From positions 1 to 64,000 of the forward strand of contig JBBSAM010000005.1 of assembly GCA_038252255.1 (NCBI GenBank): 64,000 nucleotides of DNA, written 5' to 3'. Of this stretch, positions 35,012 through 44,475 are shown in pieces. Numbering within the stretch: the first letter of the stretch is position 1; each line of letters opens with the position of its first letter. The stretch is from Chersky-806 sp038252255. Lineage in GTDB: Bacteria > Actinomycetota > Acidimicrobiia > IMCC26256 > JAENVU01. The notes beneath the pieces are model-generated. The model ran no database searches, had not been told where the DNA came from, and saw only the letters and a program-made list of their open reading frames with translations. The translations under genes and the position numbers were made by a program.

Positions 35012-36630
35012 TCTCCACCGCCGCGCCCGAGCCGGTTGAGGTCGACGCGGGGTCCCGCCGTCGCTGGCTGACGATCACCGCCTGCCTGGTCGTCATCGTC
35101 GGGCTCACGGTGTGGTTCCGGTTCCGCGCGATCGGGGTGTCGTCGCTCTGGCTGGACGATGCCTGGGTAGGGGTCGGCGCGCACTTCCCGACGATCGGCG
35201 ACACGATCAGCTCCGGGCTCACGTCGCCCGGGTTCAGCGCGATCTACCGCGGGTGGGCGACCGTCTTCGGCACCGGGGCGACCACCGCGCAGCTGCTGTC
35301 CCTGGCCTTCGCCGTCGCCGCGCCCATCGTCATCTTCCTCGCCGCGACCGAACGCGGCCTCCCGTGGTTCGCCGGTCTCTTCGGCGCCGGGTTGCTCGCG
35401 ACGGCACCGGCCCACATCGACATGTCGATGCGGCTCAAGCAGTACACCGCGGAGGCGTTCGCTGCGTCCGTGGTGCTCTGGCTCGCGTGGCGGGTGCTCG
35501 ACCGGACGGGGTCGTCCGGTCGTTGGGCCGCGTTCACCGCGGCCGCGGTCGGGGCGAGCCTGCTCTCGGGCATCGGCGCGCTGATCGCCGGTGAGGCGCT
35601 GGCAGTGTGTCTCGTCGCGGCCTGGCTGTCGCGGCCGCGGCAGCTACGCGCCGCAGTGATCGCAACCGCGGTCTTCGGGCTTCTCGTCGCGCCGTGGATG
35701 CTGCTCGTCGTCCGCCCGAACATCCACCCCAAGCTGGCGGACTACTGGCGCGGCTTCTACCTGGACGGGAACGGCTTCGCCGGTGGGCTGGGAACCCGGT
35801 TGCAGGTCATGGCGCACGGGTTCCAGGCGCTGGCCGCGCCGCTCGTGCTGCTCGTGCTGGCGGTCGCGCTGGGCATCGTGCTCGTGCGCCGCCCGCTCGT
35901 CGGCTGCCTACTCGGGTTGCCGACGCTCGCGGCGGTCGTGCTGGCGGCCCTCAGCCTCGCCCCGATCGGCACCGGCCGCACCGACGTCTACCTCTTCCCG
36001 AGCTGGGCGCTGCTCGTCGCGGTGGCGGTGGCCGAGATTGCCGCGGTGATGGCGTCGCGCGGCAGCTGGGCAACCGGCGCAACCGTGGGCGTGGTGCTCG
36101 CCGCGCTGGTGGTGGTGGCGCTCGCCGCGTCGCCGTCGCCCACCAAGTACAAGCCATGTGTCGACCCTCCGGTGGTGGGATCGACGCTGATGCGGTGCGC
36201 GTACCCGCAGGAGGACCTCACCCCGCTCGTCCACCAGGTGGAGCGGGAACGGAGGCCCGGGGACAAGGTTGTCGTCTACCCGAGTGCTGGGTACGCGTAT
36301 GGCATCGCGACGCGGTACCCGATCGAGAAGCGACCAGATGTGCTGGCCCCGACTGACTGGGTGGTCAAGGTGCGGGGGCCGAACCTCGTCGTGCTCGAGG
36401 CGCACCGCAAGGACACGGAGAAGTGGGCCGGCCCGCTCGACCGGCTCACCGCCGGGTCGCCGCGGATCTGGCTGATCGGCACCCACTTCTTCCCGGACTG
36501 GCCGAAGCTCAAGCAGATGCTGGCGGACCGGGGTTACTACCCGGTCCGGGTCTACGTCCGATCCGGCGCGGAGCTCGACCTGTTCGTCCTCCGGTCGTCG
36601 CTCGCGTCGGCTACGAGCCCGAGCCCGTAG
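35008..36630 (+). CDS. GT-C fold glycosyltransferase (ArnT/PMT-like)
   Basis: A 540-residue membrane protein with about ten helices and a C-terminal soluble region. The first extracytoplasmic loop has SSLWLDDAWVGVGAHFP, with the acidic pair expected of GT-C enzymes, and the second has MSMRLKQYTAEAFAASVVLW. The sugar donor is presumably polyprenyl-phosphate-linked. GTG 35008 overlaps the stop of the YfhO-like gene. It ends with a 20-bp overlap with the convergent membrane protein gene. Confidence 0.82.
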   Translation: MISTAAPEPVEVDAGSRRRWLTITACLVVIVGLTVWFRFRAIGVSSLWLDDAWVGVGAHFPTIGDTISSGLTSPGFSAIYRGWATVFGTGATTAQLLSLAFAVAAPIVIFLAATERGLPWFAGLFGAGLLATAPAHIDMSMRLKQYTAEAFAASVVLWLAWRVLDRTGSSGRWAAFTAAAVGASLLSGIGALIAGEALAVCLVAAWLSRPRQLRAAVIATAVFGLLVAPWMLLVVRPNIHPKLADYWRGFYLDGNGFAGGLGTRLQVMAHGFQALAAPLVLLVLAVALGIVLVRRPLVGCLLGLPTLAAVVLAALSLAPIGTGRTDVYLFPSWALLVAVAVAEIAAVMASRGSWATGATVGVVLAALVVVALAASPSPTKYKPCVDPPVVGSTLMRCAYPQEDLTPLVHQVERERRPGDKVVVYPSAGYAYGIATRYPIEKRPDVLAPTDWVVKVRGPNLVVLEAHRKDTEKWAGPLDRLTAGSPRIWLIGTHFFPDWPKLKQMLADRGYYPVRVYVRSGAELDLFVLRSSLASATSPSP

Positions 36631-38623
36631 CGGGGAAGTGCTGCTGGGCCCGGCGCAGGTCGATGACGTACAGCGACCCGTACTGGTGCACCGCGTCGGG
36701 GGCCAGGGAGATGATCCGCTCGAGGTCCTCCTCCCAGTCCAGGTAGTAGCGCGTCGTCGGCGAGTAGGACGGGAGGTGCACGTTCTTGATCGCGCGCAGG
36801 TAGTCGGGCTTGAGCGCGACGTCGGTGTTCGGATCCGTGATGAGCAGCGTGGTGAAGCCCGCGCGGCGGAGGCGCGCGATCTTCGCGCCGGGTCCGGCGA
36901 GGAACGGGAAGTCGCCGCCGGGCGCGGTGAAGCCGGGGAGATCCATATTCGGGATGTCGTACCGGCGGTAGTCGATGAGGTAGGGGCGGTCGACGGCCGA
37001 GATCGTCTTGGCGGGGTTGATGTGCTCGAGGGCGCGCCGGTACGCGTCGCGAAGATGCGGCGTCGACGTCTGGAAGCCGCGCCGCGGCGGCAGATCGTTG
37101 GCGAGCGCCCGGCGCAGGATGGTCCCGCCGCCGGGCGCCGTGTCGTACTCGAGTGAGAGCGCGATGCCCGAGTACGCGAGCATGACGAGGATCGCGGCGA
37201 AGCCGAGCCCGATGATGCCCGCGGTCCAGCTGCGGTCCCTCGCCGTACCGGCCCGGGCCCGCGCGTCCAGCGAGCGGAGCAGCTCGCAGAAGACGAAGAC
37301 GACGAACGCCTGGCTCATCGGCGACGTGTACCGGACGTACGCGATCTGGGCCATCGTGTAGCCGCGCAGCGCAACCGCCGCCATCACCAGCACCGTGAGG
37401 ACGCCGGCGATCGCGGTGAAGGACGGGTCGGGGAGCAGCTTGCGGGTCGCGAAGACGAGGACGAGCACGACGACGACGGCCCACAGGTACGGGCCCGCGC
37501 TCACGAGGTGGAACGCGTGGTCGGCAAGGTCAAGCAGGCCGCGTGCGGCCCGGAGCTTGATCGGCACCGGGTTCTGGTTGCCCGGGCTGAGCAGGAAGAA
37601 CGGCGTGTCGACCGAACGCAGGGAGGCAATCGACCAGGGGAGGAGCGCGACGACCGTGCTGGCCGCTGCGATCCCTAAAGCCGTGATGCGCGCTCGGACC
37701 GCCGTTGCCGCGATCCAGATCGTCCCGCCGGCGATGAGCAGAGCCGCGAGCAGCCCGAGGTTGGGTCGCACCGACATCAGCGCGGCGACCACGAGCCCCG
37801 CGCCGATCGCCCAGCGGAACGCCTCGCGCGAACGGCCGGCGTGCAGCGACCGGCGGAGCTCGACCAGAATCGCGAGCACCGCGACCAGGAGCGGGGTTCC
37901 CATCAGGACCCCGGTCGTGTTGATGCGCGGCACCCAGAAGAATGGGATCGCCAGGATGAACACGATGCTCACCACCCGGGCCCAGGTGGTGCGCAGGCCG
38001 TTGAAGACGAACAAGCCGGCGAGGAAGATGCCCGCGAACGTCGTCTCGATCACCCCGATGCCCATGTGGCCGAAGAGGGCGACCGGTATCGCCTGGAGGA
38101 ACGTGAAGCCTCCGACCGACTGGAGCCGGCGCGTGTTCCACGCGTCCTCGAGCCCGTTGGTGTCGATGAGCCGGTGCGCGAGCGGCAGGTAGGCCCGCAT
38201 GTCGTCCCATGGATGCAGCGGGAAGCGGAAGCCGACGACGGACTCGAGCGCGGCCACCGCGACGAACGCCCCGATCGCGACCGCCCCGATGAGGGTGACC
38301 GTGCGTGTCGGGCGCGGGAGGGCGCGCCCCGTGTGCTCCCGGAACGCCAGGGCCAGGCCCACTACGACGAACGGTGCCGTGACCACCCACCACGGGACCA
38401 ACAGCACGACGGCGATGCCGCCGAGCAGCATGAGCACGCCGAGGCCGATGCAGGCCATGACCCCGGGTTGACGCCAGCCGGCGGGCTCGACCTCGGCCCC
38501 GGGCGCCGCCGCCACGAGCCGGCCGACGACGCCGTAGCCGACCCCGGCGCACGCGGCCCAGAGCACGATCCCGCCGAGGGCGCACGCGAGCACTTGCAGG
38601 GCGAAGGTGGGGGAGCCGCTCAC
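36611..38623 (-). CDS. large multi-spanning membrane protein, probable GT-C-type transferase
   Basis: A 670-residue protein with at least twelve predicted helices and a C-terminal soluble domain of about 150 residues. The loop GFRFPLHPWDDMRAYLPLAH has the acidic pair and His typical of the first GT-C loop, and RINTTGVLMGTPLLVAVLAI lies in a later helix. No precise family is recognised. GTG 38623 is chosen because GGAG lies 6 bases upstream; the frame extends to GTG 38704 without a good ribosome site. Location suggests a role in polysaccharide assembly. Confidence 0.7.
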   Translation of the reverse strand: MSGSPTFALQVLACALGGIVLWAACAGVGYGVVGRLVAAAPGAEVEPAGWRQPGVMACIGLGVLMLLGGIAVVLLVPWWVVTAPFVVVGLALAFREHTGRALPRPTRTVTLIGAVAIGAFVAVAALESVVGFRFPLHPWDDMRAYLPLAHRLIDTNGLEDAWNTRRLQSVGGFTFLQAIPVALFGHMGIGVIETTFAGIFLAGLFVFNGLRTTWARVVSIVFILAIPFFWVPRINTTGVLMGTPLLVAVLAILVELRRSLHAGRSREAFRWAIGAGLVVAALMSVRPNLGLLAALLIAGGTIWIAATAVRARITALGIAAASTVVALLPWSIASLRSVDTPFFLLSPGNQNPVPIKLRAARGLLDLADHAFHLVSAGPYLWAVVVVLVLVFATRKLLPDPSFTAIAGVLTVLVMAAVALRGYTMAQIAYVRYTSPMSQAFVVFVFCELLRSLDARARAGTARDRSWTAGIIGLGFAAILVMLAYSGIALSLEYDTAPGGGTILRRALANDLPPRRGFQTSTPHLRDAYRRALEHINPAKTISAVDRPYLIDYRRYDIPNMDLPGFTAPGGDFPFLAGPGAKIARLRRAGFTTLLITDPNTDVALKPDYLRAIKNVHLPSYSPTTRYYLDWEEDLERIISLAPDAVHQYGSLYVIDLRRAQQHFPATGSGS

Positions 38624-38758
38624 CCTGAGCTCCGAACCCGTGTCGGGGCCGCCTGGGCCCCAGCCGTCCTCATGCGTGCGACGAGCAAGTCCGCCAGCCC
38701 CCACCGGATCTCGAAGGGGCTGGATCGTAGTGGCTCGGACCGGTCTGTCCGGTTCGGG

Positions 38759-39610
38759 TCAGCGGCGGGCCCGGACGAGCCACCCGGCCGCGCGCAGCCG
38801 GACCCCTTCGTGAGTGACGTACGGCTCGAGGGCATCCTCGACAGCGGCAACCGCGCGCTCGATCGCGTCGGCCGGCGCGTCCGAGAACAGGGTCCGGCCC
38901 ATGCCGGTGTTCTGCAGGAACGCCGCAGTCTCCTCGGGTGATCCACCACCACCGAGCAGGATCGACTCGTCGATCGGGTCGACGGTCACCTCGCGGTACC
39001 CCGCGCCCCCCAGGACTTCGCGGACATGGTCGGCGTCGCCGAGTGAGAAGGGTCCCGGAGTGCCCGGCGGGCCCGGCGTGGGCAGGGGGACGTGTTGGGC
39101 CGCGGCCAGCCCGGGCACGGCCATCCACTCGTTGGCGATCAGCTCCTGCCAGCACACGAAGACGAGCCGGCCGCCCTCGCGCAACGAGCTCCGGATGTTC
39201 GTGAACGCGGCGACCGGGTCGTCGAAGAACATCACGCCGAACCGGCTCATCGCGACGTCGACGGAACCGGGGTCGAACCGGCGGGTCTGCGCGTCACCGA
39301 CCTCGAACGTCGCGTTCTCCAGGTCATCCCGGCTGGCCCGCGCACGGGCCGCTTCGATCATGGCGCGCGAGATGTCGAGTCCGGTGGCGTGACCGTGCGA
39401 CGCGGCCCGGGCCGCGTCGCAGGTGGTCGGCCCCGTGCCGCAGCCGATGTCGAGCACCTGCTCGTCCGGCGCGATGGCCGCGGCCTCGAGCAGCCGAGTG
39501 GCGAACGGGGCGAGCATGCGGTCGTACGCGCCGGCCTCGTCGACCCAGTGCCTCGCCTCCTCGGCGTTCCAGTACTCGGATTGGCCCGCGTTCGCCTGGG
39601 ATCCCGTCAT
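38759..39610 (-). CDS. class I SAM-dependent methyltransferase (UbiE/COQ5-like)
   Basis: A 283-residue enzyme: VLDIGCGTGPTTCDAARAAS, ATGLDISRAMIEAARARA, VDVAMSRFGVMFFDDPVAAF, SLREGGRLVFVCWQELIANE. The start ATG 39610 has a perfect AGGAGG a few bases upstream, which rules out the longer frame from 39637. It is monocistronic, and the substrate is unknown. Similar proteins in actinobacteria are often annotated as generic or ubiquinone-type methyltransferases without proof. Confidence 0.87.
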   Translation of the reverse strand: MTGSQANAGQSEYWNAEEARHWVDEAGAYDRMLAPFATRLLEAAAIAPDEQVLDIGCGTGPTTCDAARAASHGHATGLDISRAMIEAARARASRDDLENATFEVGDAQTRRFDPGSVDVAMSRFGVMFFDDPVAAFTNIRSSLREGGRLVFVCWQELIANEWMAVPGLAAAQHVPLPTPGPPGTPGPFSLGDADHVREVLGGAGYREVTVDPIDESILLGGGGSPEETAAFLQNTGMGRTLFSDAPADAIERAVAAVEDALEPYVTHEGVRLRAAGWLVRARR

Positions 39611-39715
39611 CGCTTCCTCCTGCCTGCGGTTCGACATCGGAGGGTACGCCGACCGAGCCGAGGACCACGGTGACCCCGAGATCGAACTGAGGTTCCGCCG
39701 CGCCTGAGCGCGGGC

Positions 39716-41584
39716 TCAGCCGACCGCCGCCACCGCCGGGAGGCGGAGCGCGTTCGTCCCGTAGGAGTCGAGGTGGGACGCGAATGCCGACGCGGCCATC
39801 GGCCGGGCGAAGAAGTAGCCCTGGGCCGACTCGCAACCGATGTCGCTGACGGCGTCGCGCTGACTCTCCGTCTCCACCCCTTCGGCCGTCACCGTCAGAC
39901 CGAACACGTGCGCCAGGTTCGTCACGGCCGCGACGATTGCGCCACCGGTCGTGGCGTGGTCGATGTCCGCGATGAAGCCTTGGTCGATCTTCACGATGTG
40001 GACGGGCAGCCGGCGCAGGTACGCCAGCGACGAGTAACCGGTACCGAAGTCGTCCAGTGCCAGCCGGATTCCGAGCTCCTTCAGCTGCGAGAGCACCGTC
40101 ATCACACGCTCGCCGTCTTCGATGAAGATGTTCTCGGTCATCTCGAGGATGAGATCGGTGGGTTCCATGCCCGTCCGTACGAGCACGCTCGAGACCGTCG
40201 CGCAGATGTCCGGACTCATCAGCTGGCGCGTCGAGACGTTCACGGCCAGGTCCAGGTGCGCACCGGGATGGAGCTGCAGCCAGCGCCCATGGTCACGGCA
40301 GCTCCGCTCGAGCACCCACGCGCCGATCTCGTTGATCAGGCCGGTCTGCTCGGCGACCGTGACCATCGCCAGCGGTGACACCGCGCCCCGCTCGGGGTGG
40401 GTCCAGCGCAGCAGCGACTCCACTCCGGTGACCAGCCCGTCCGCGCTGCGGACGATGGGTTGGTACGCGACGTCGAGCTCACCGCCGGCGAAGGCCAGGC
40501 GCAGTTCGTGCTCCATGCTGTTGCGGTCGTCGGTCTGGAGCGCCTCCCGGATGTCGATGATCTGGTGGCGGCCGCCGCCTTTGCGCTTGGCCTGGTACAT
40601 CGCGACGTCGGCCTCGTCCACCAGCTGCTCGGAGATCTCGACGCCCGGGCCTGCGAACGCCATCCCCACGCTGGCCGAGATCGCGAGCGATGTCTCGGCG
40701 AGGACGAACGGGTCGGTGAACGCGTCGTCGATGCGCTTGGCGAGGATCTCGACATCCGCGGGGCTCGTCAGGTCCTCGCAGAGGAACACGGACTCGTCGC
40801 CCGAGACGCGAGCGAGCGTGTCACCGGGCCGCACCAGGCCGGCGAGCCGTCGTGCCACCGCGACCAGCAGCTCGTCGCCAACTTGGTGACCGTGCGTGTC
40901 GTTCACTTCCTTGAACCGGTCCAGGTCGGCGAACAGGACCGCGGCGTTCGTCTTCGAGCGGGACGCTCTCCGGGCCGCATGCTCGAGCCGTTGCTCGAGG
41001 AGGAGCCGGTTCGGCAGGCCGGTCAACGGGTCGTGGAGTGCGATGTGGTGGAAGCGGGTCGCCGTGGCGCGCGCCTCCTCCCGGGCCTGGGCGTTGAGCA
41101 GATACGCGGCGGCGACGTCCGCGAGCGTCTGCGCGGCCTCCATGTCGTGGGGGTCGAGCGCGCCGGGGACGTCGCGATACAGGTCCAACGCGCCCAGCCG
41201 GCCGGTGCCGTGCCGCATCGGGAACGTGAAGACCGCGGCGAGCCCGGCGGCGAGGGCCGGCGGCGTGAACCGTGGAAACCGGTCGTCGAGATTGAGGTCG
41301 GGAACGGACACCGCCTCACCGGTGTCGTACACCGTGAGGCACGGGCCTTGACGCACCTGGGTCTGCAGCTGCTCGTAGCGGAGCGCGGACGCGTCGGACG
41401 CGGCGATGTAGCGCGGCGTCCGACCGGCGGAGATCAACGTCACCCCGGCCGCACTCACCGGGAGCACCTCGACGATCCGCTCGACGAGGTGGTCCAGGAT
41501 GCGTTGGATGGGGAAATCGGTGGCCAGCGTTCGGGCGAACTCGCTGAGCACCGCGGAGAGCTTGTCCTCTTGGGCCACGGCCAC
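39716..41584 (-). CDS. GAF-GGDEF-EAL cyclic-di-GMP protein with degenerate GGDEF
   Basis: About 622 residues. A GAF domain (about 15-160), then GGDEF (from HDPLTGLPNRLL, about 180), then EAL (from about 380). The GGDEF signature is SGDES at about residue 260, so diguanylate cyclase activity is unlikely; GTP binding might persist. The EAL part reads ESLLRWTHPERG, ILEMTENIFIED, ALDDFGTGYSSLAYL, KIDQGFI and TAEGVETESQ, keeping the metal-binding acidic residues and Lys. It is therefore probably a c-di-GMP phosphodiesterase under GAF control. No ATG lies at the N-terminus; GTG 41584 is the most likely start. Confidence 0.85.
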   Translation of the reverse strand: MAVAQEDKLSAVLSEFARTLATDFPIQRILDHLVERIVEVLPVSAAGVTLISAGRTPRYIAASDASALRYEQLQTQVRQGPCLTVYDTGEAVSVPDLNLDDRFPRFTPPALAAGLAAVFTFPMRHGTGRLGALDLYRDVPGALDPHDMEAAQTLADVAAAYLLNAQAREEARATATRFHHIALHDPLTGLPNRLLLEQRLEHAARRASRSKTNAAVLFADLDRFKEVNDTHGHQVGDELLVAVARRLAGLVRPGDTLARVSGDESVFLCEDLTSPADVEILAKRIDDAFTDPFVLAETSLAISASVGMAFAGPGVEISEQLVDEADVAMYQAKRKGGGRHQIIDIREALQTDDRNSMEHELRLAFAGGELDVAYQPIVRSADGLVTGVESLLRWTHPERGAVSPLAMVTVAEQTGLINEIGAWVLERSCRDHGRWLQLHPGAHLDLAVNVSTRQLMSPDICATVSSVLVRTGMEPTDLILEMTENIFIEDGERVMTVLSQLKELGIRLALDDFGTGYSSLAYLRRLPVHIVKIDQGFIADIDHATTGGAIVAAVTNLAHVFGLTVTAEGVETESQRDAVSDIGCESAQGYFFARPMAASAFASHLDSYGTNALRLPAVAAVG

Positions 41585-41841
41585 CGTCCCGGCTCTGCAA
41601 AGCAGGCCCGCGCATGGTCCGGACGGGACAATCGATGTGTTCTCTGAAAAGTCAAAGTACACCGCACGTGAATGGCGCGGTGGATGCCGGAGCAATTCGC
41701 CGCAAATACGATGTGCCGTGAATGCGCAAATGGTCGCGTCCCAATACGAGCAAATGGCGCAGCCGTGCTCAGACCCGGGCCACGCGGCGGTCCCGGGACG
41801 TGGTGGGGAGGCTCCCTGCCGGGCGGCGCAGGACCGGTTGC

Positions 41842-43071
41842 CTACGTGCCGCCGCTCGCGCTGGTCGGGGTCCTTCTCGTCGTGCCGTTGGCGATCGCAG
41901 TACCCAATCTCGTCGCCGCCGGACCGGCCTTGGATTCGGCGCCCCGGAGCGCACACGCGATCACCGCGACGATCGTCAGGGCGCGAAGAGCAACCAACGG
42001 GGCCAACAGCAACATGACCACGTGGCTCGACCAGTTGCCGTGCAGGTGCCCGTAGACCAGAACGAAGATCCCGAGGTCTGCGGCGCAGAAGGCCACCCAG
42101 GTACGGCGGGGGAGCGGGAGCAGCACGAAGAACGGCACGATCCAGAGGTCGTAGTTCGGCGAGTACACCTTGTTCGAGAGCAGGAAGACGCCGACGACTG
42201 CCGCGCCGATTGCCGCGGCACTGAGGTGGCGTCGGGTCGCGAGCAGCGAGATCGCGCCGAGCGCGCCGACGAGCGTGACGATCGCGAGCAGGTCGGCAGT
42301 GACGCGGAGGTGCCCCGCGACCAGCAGATGCAATCCGGGGGCGCGGAGCAGCCAGAACCAGAGCGTGCCCCATGTCGCGGCACGCGCGCCCTGGAACGTG
42401 GCGGGGAAGGTCCACGTGCTCCAGCTCCCCAGGGCGACCGGGGCGTTCAGGGCCAGCGTCGTGAGCAGGAACGCGCCACCGAGCCTCGCCGCGCCACGGC
42501 GGTCGCCGGAGTGCCAACGCACGACGGCCAGTGGTGGCAGGAACAACGCGGGGAACACCTTGGCCGACGCTCCGACGGCCAGGAGCGCACCGCTTGCACG
42601 GTCTCGTCCGGCTTCGAACGCCATGAGCCCCGCGACCGCGGGGACCATCACGGCCAGGTCCCAGTTGTGGAAGGCGTACAGCGCGAGTGGGAGGCCGGCC
42701 GCCCAACGCCAGATCCGGTGGCGACCACTCGACTGGAGCAGGAGGGTCATCGTGAGGGCCAGGAGCACGGCGACGAGCCCGTTCGCGATGAAGAAGCCGG
42801 CGGCTCCGTGACCGAACCACGACGTGATCCATGTGAGGTACCCGACGACGACCGGGTATTCGATGGGGCGGTGCGCGTACGGCAGCAGCGATGGATGGAC
42901 GTGCCACGCGAAGAATCGCCCCGGGATGTCGCCCAGCGCGTCGTGACCGCCGTGCCCGTACACGACGAGCTCCAACATCGCCGCGACGCCCAACGTCGCG
43001 GCCGTCGCGAACAGTGCACGCCGGCGCGCCCCGGTGTCGACGGGGGGCTCCGCCAGCGCGCCTGAGCTCAC
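41842..43071 (-). CDS. GT-C mannosyltransferase-like membrane protein (GT87/DUF2029 type)
   Basis: A 409-residue protein with about ten helices. YVVVG-type loops such as HRPIEYPVVVGYLTWITSWF, AGASAKVFPALF-like VGASAKVFPALFLPPLAVVR and SNKVYSPNYDLWIVPFFVLL are characteristic of DUF2029/GT87 polyprenyl-phosphate-mannose-dependent transferases. GTG 43071 overlaps the stop of the upstream MptB-like gene (GTGA). It probably adds a mannose or other sugar to a cell-envelope glycan. It is the last gene of the uppP-headed operon. Confidence 0.78.
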   Translation of the reverse strand: MSSGALAEPPVDTGARRRALFATAATLGVAAMLELVVYGHGGHDALGDIPGRFFAWHVHPSLLPYAHRPIEYPVVVGYLTWITSWFGHGAAGFFIANGLVAVLLALTMTLLLQSSGRHRIWRWAAGLPLALYAFHNWDLAVMVPAVAGLMAFEAGRDRASGALLAVGASAKVFPALFLPPLAVVRWHSGDRRGAARLGGAFLLTTLALNAPVALGSWSTWTFPATFQGARAATWGTLWFWLLRAPGLHLLVAGHLRVTADLLAIVTLVGALGAISLLATRRHLSAAAIGAAVVGVFLLSNKVYSPNYDLWIVPFFVLLPLPRRTWVAFCAADLGIFVLVYGHLHGNWSSHVVMLLLAPLVALRALTIVAVIACALRGAESKAGPAATRLGTAIANGTTRRTPTSASGGT

Positions 43072-44462
43072 GAAACGGTCTCGAGCGGGCCGGGAGCCGG
43101 GGCAACCTCGGTGGCCCGTGACGGATGGAACGCGACGAACCCGAACGCCGCGAGCAGCACGACCGGTCCGATGTACGCGCCGAGCCACCACCACCCGAGA
43201 GAGACCGTTCCCGGCAGTGCGCGGTCCTTTGCCAGATAGATCAAGCTCAGGAACGCGCCGAGCGCCGCGATGTAGACCATCGTGGCGCGACGCCGAACGA
43301 TGCAGGCGGTGGGAAGAACCCACATGGCGTACCAGGGCAGGACGTAGATCCCGGCGACGAGGTATGCCGTCAACGCGAGCGCGACGATCGCTCCGAGGTC
43401 GGAATCCCGACGCCGCCGCCATGCGATCGCAGCCGCGACAGTGGACACCACGACGATCGACCCGAGTCCGAACACGGCCAGCCACTCGGACCGTGGGACT
43501 CCGGCGAACGGGTGACCCGTGCCGACTCCGAGCAGCGAATGCGCGACCTGCCACGGGGAGGACCGGCTCAGCAACGTGTGGTTGGAGTTGAGCGCGGTCA
43601 GCGCGCCCGGCCCCGCCAACGCGTACCCGAAGGTCACCGTGGCGAGACTGAGCCCCGCGAGATGGCCGGCGGCACGGCGCCCGAAGCGGTACAGCGTCCA
43701 GGCGAGGAGTGCCGGGAGCGCGAGCAGCGCCGTGATCTTGATGAGCACTGCCAGACCGAGCACGAACGCGGCCCCCACCGGGCGGCGCTCCTCGGCGAGG
43801 AGCACGGCGCCGAGCACCGCGAGGCCGACGAGCGCGTCGTTGTGACCGCCGTTGATCACGCTCACGATGACCAGTGGGTTCAGGCCGAGGAACATCACTG
43901 CCGCGGGACTGTGCGTACGCCGCCAGATCAGGACCAGGGCCGCCGTCACTGCGATCGCGGCGCCCGCCTGGTGGAAGAGCCGCGCCATCACCACCGACCC
44001 TCCGGCCAGCGCGGTGCCGATGGCCGAGAACACGACGAAGACCGGGCCGTAGACCGAGGAGGTGTTGCGCCACCCTCTCGCCACGAGCGGCAGGAACGGA
44101 TCGTGGGGGAAGTCGTGGGGGACGTGGGTGTACGGGCTGACTCCGTAGTGCGAGACCATCCGCCCGTACATCGTGTACGACCAGACGTCGTGTGACCCCA
44201 TGGGGGACAGCGCGATTGCCAGCAGCATCAGAGCGCCGGCGGCGGTAGCCACCACGCGGATGTCGGCCGGGTGTCCGCGGTCCTCTTCCTGGAGCACTGC
44301 GAACCACGCGGCGAAGGAGATGATCACCGCGCTGACACCGAATCCGACTGGCAACGAATCGTTGCTGAGCAGCAGGAGGGCGATGGCGACCGTCGAGAGC
44401 AGGATCGCAGCGGGAGCCTTGAACGCGGACGAGCGGAATCTCACCGCGGCGATCGCGCTCAC
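43068..44462 (-). CDS. MptB-like polyprenyl-phosphate mannosyltransferase
   Basis: A 464-residue multi-pass protein. ALSPMGSHDVWSYTMYGRM, HYGVSPYTHVPHDFPHDPF, FLGLNPLVIVSVINGGHNDA and LVAGIYVLPWYAMWVLPTA match the MptA/MptB alpha-1,6-mannosyltransferase group of actinobacteria (GT-C fold, acidic residue in the first loop). In corynebacteria and mycobacteria these enzymes build the mannan core of lipoglycans; that role here is inference. It starts 13 bp after uppP and overlaps the following GT gene by 4 bp. Confidence 0.8.
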   Translation of the reverse strand: MSAIAAVRFRSSAFKAPAAILLSTVAIALLLLSNDSLPVGFGVSAVIISFAAWFAVLQEEDRGHPADIRVVATAAGALMLLAIALSPMGSHDVWSYTMYGRMVSHYGVSPYTHVPHDFPHDPFLPLVARGWRNTSSVYGPVFVVFSAIGTALAGGSVVMARLFHQAGAAIAVTAALVLIWRRTHSPAAVMFLGLNPLVIVSVINGGHNDALVGLAVLGAVLLAEERRPVGAAFVLGLAVLIKITALLALPALLAWTLYRFGRRAAGHLAGLSLATVTFGYALAGPGALTALNSNHTLLSRSSPWQVAHSLLGVGTGHPFAGVPRSEWLAVFGLGSIVVVSTVAAAIAWRRRRDSDLGAIVALALTAYLVAGIYVLPWYAMWVLPTACIVRRRATMVYIAALGAFLSLIYLAKDRALPGTVSLGWWWLGAYIGPVVLLAAFGFVAFHPSRATEVAPAPGPLETVS

Positions 44463-44475
44463 GCCTTCGGCCCGC

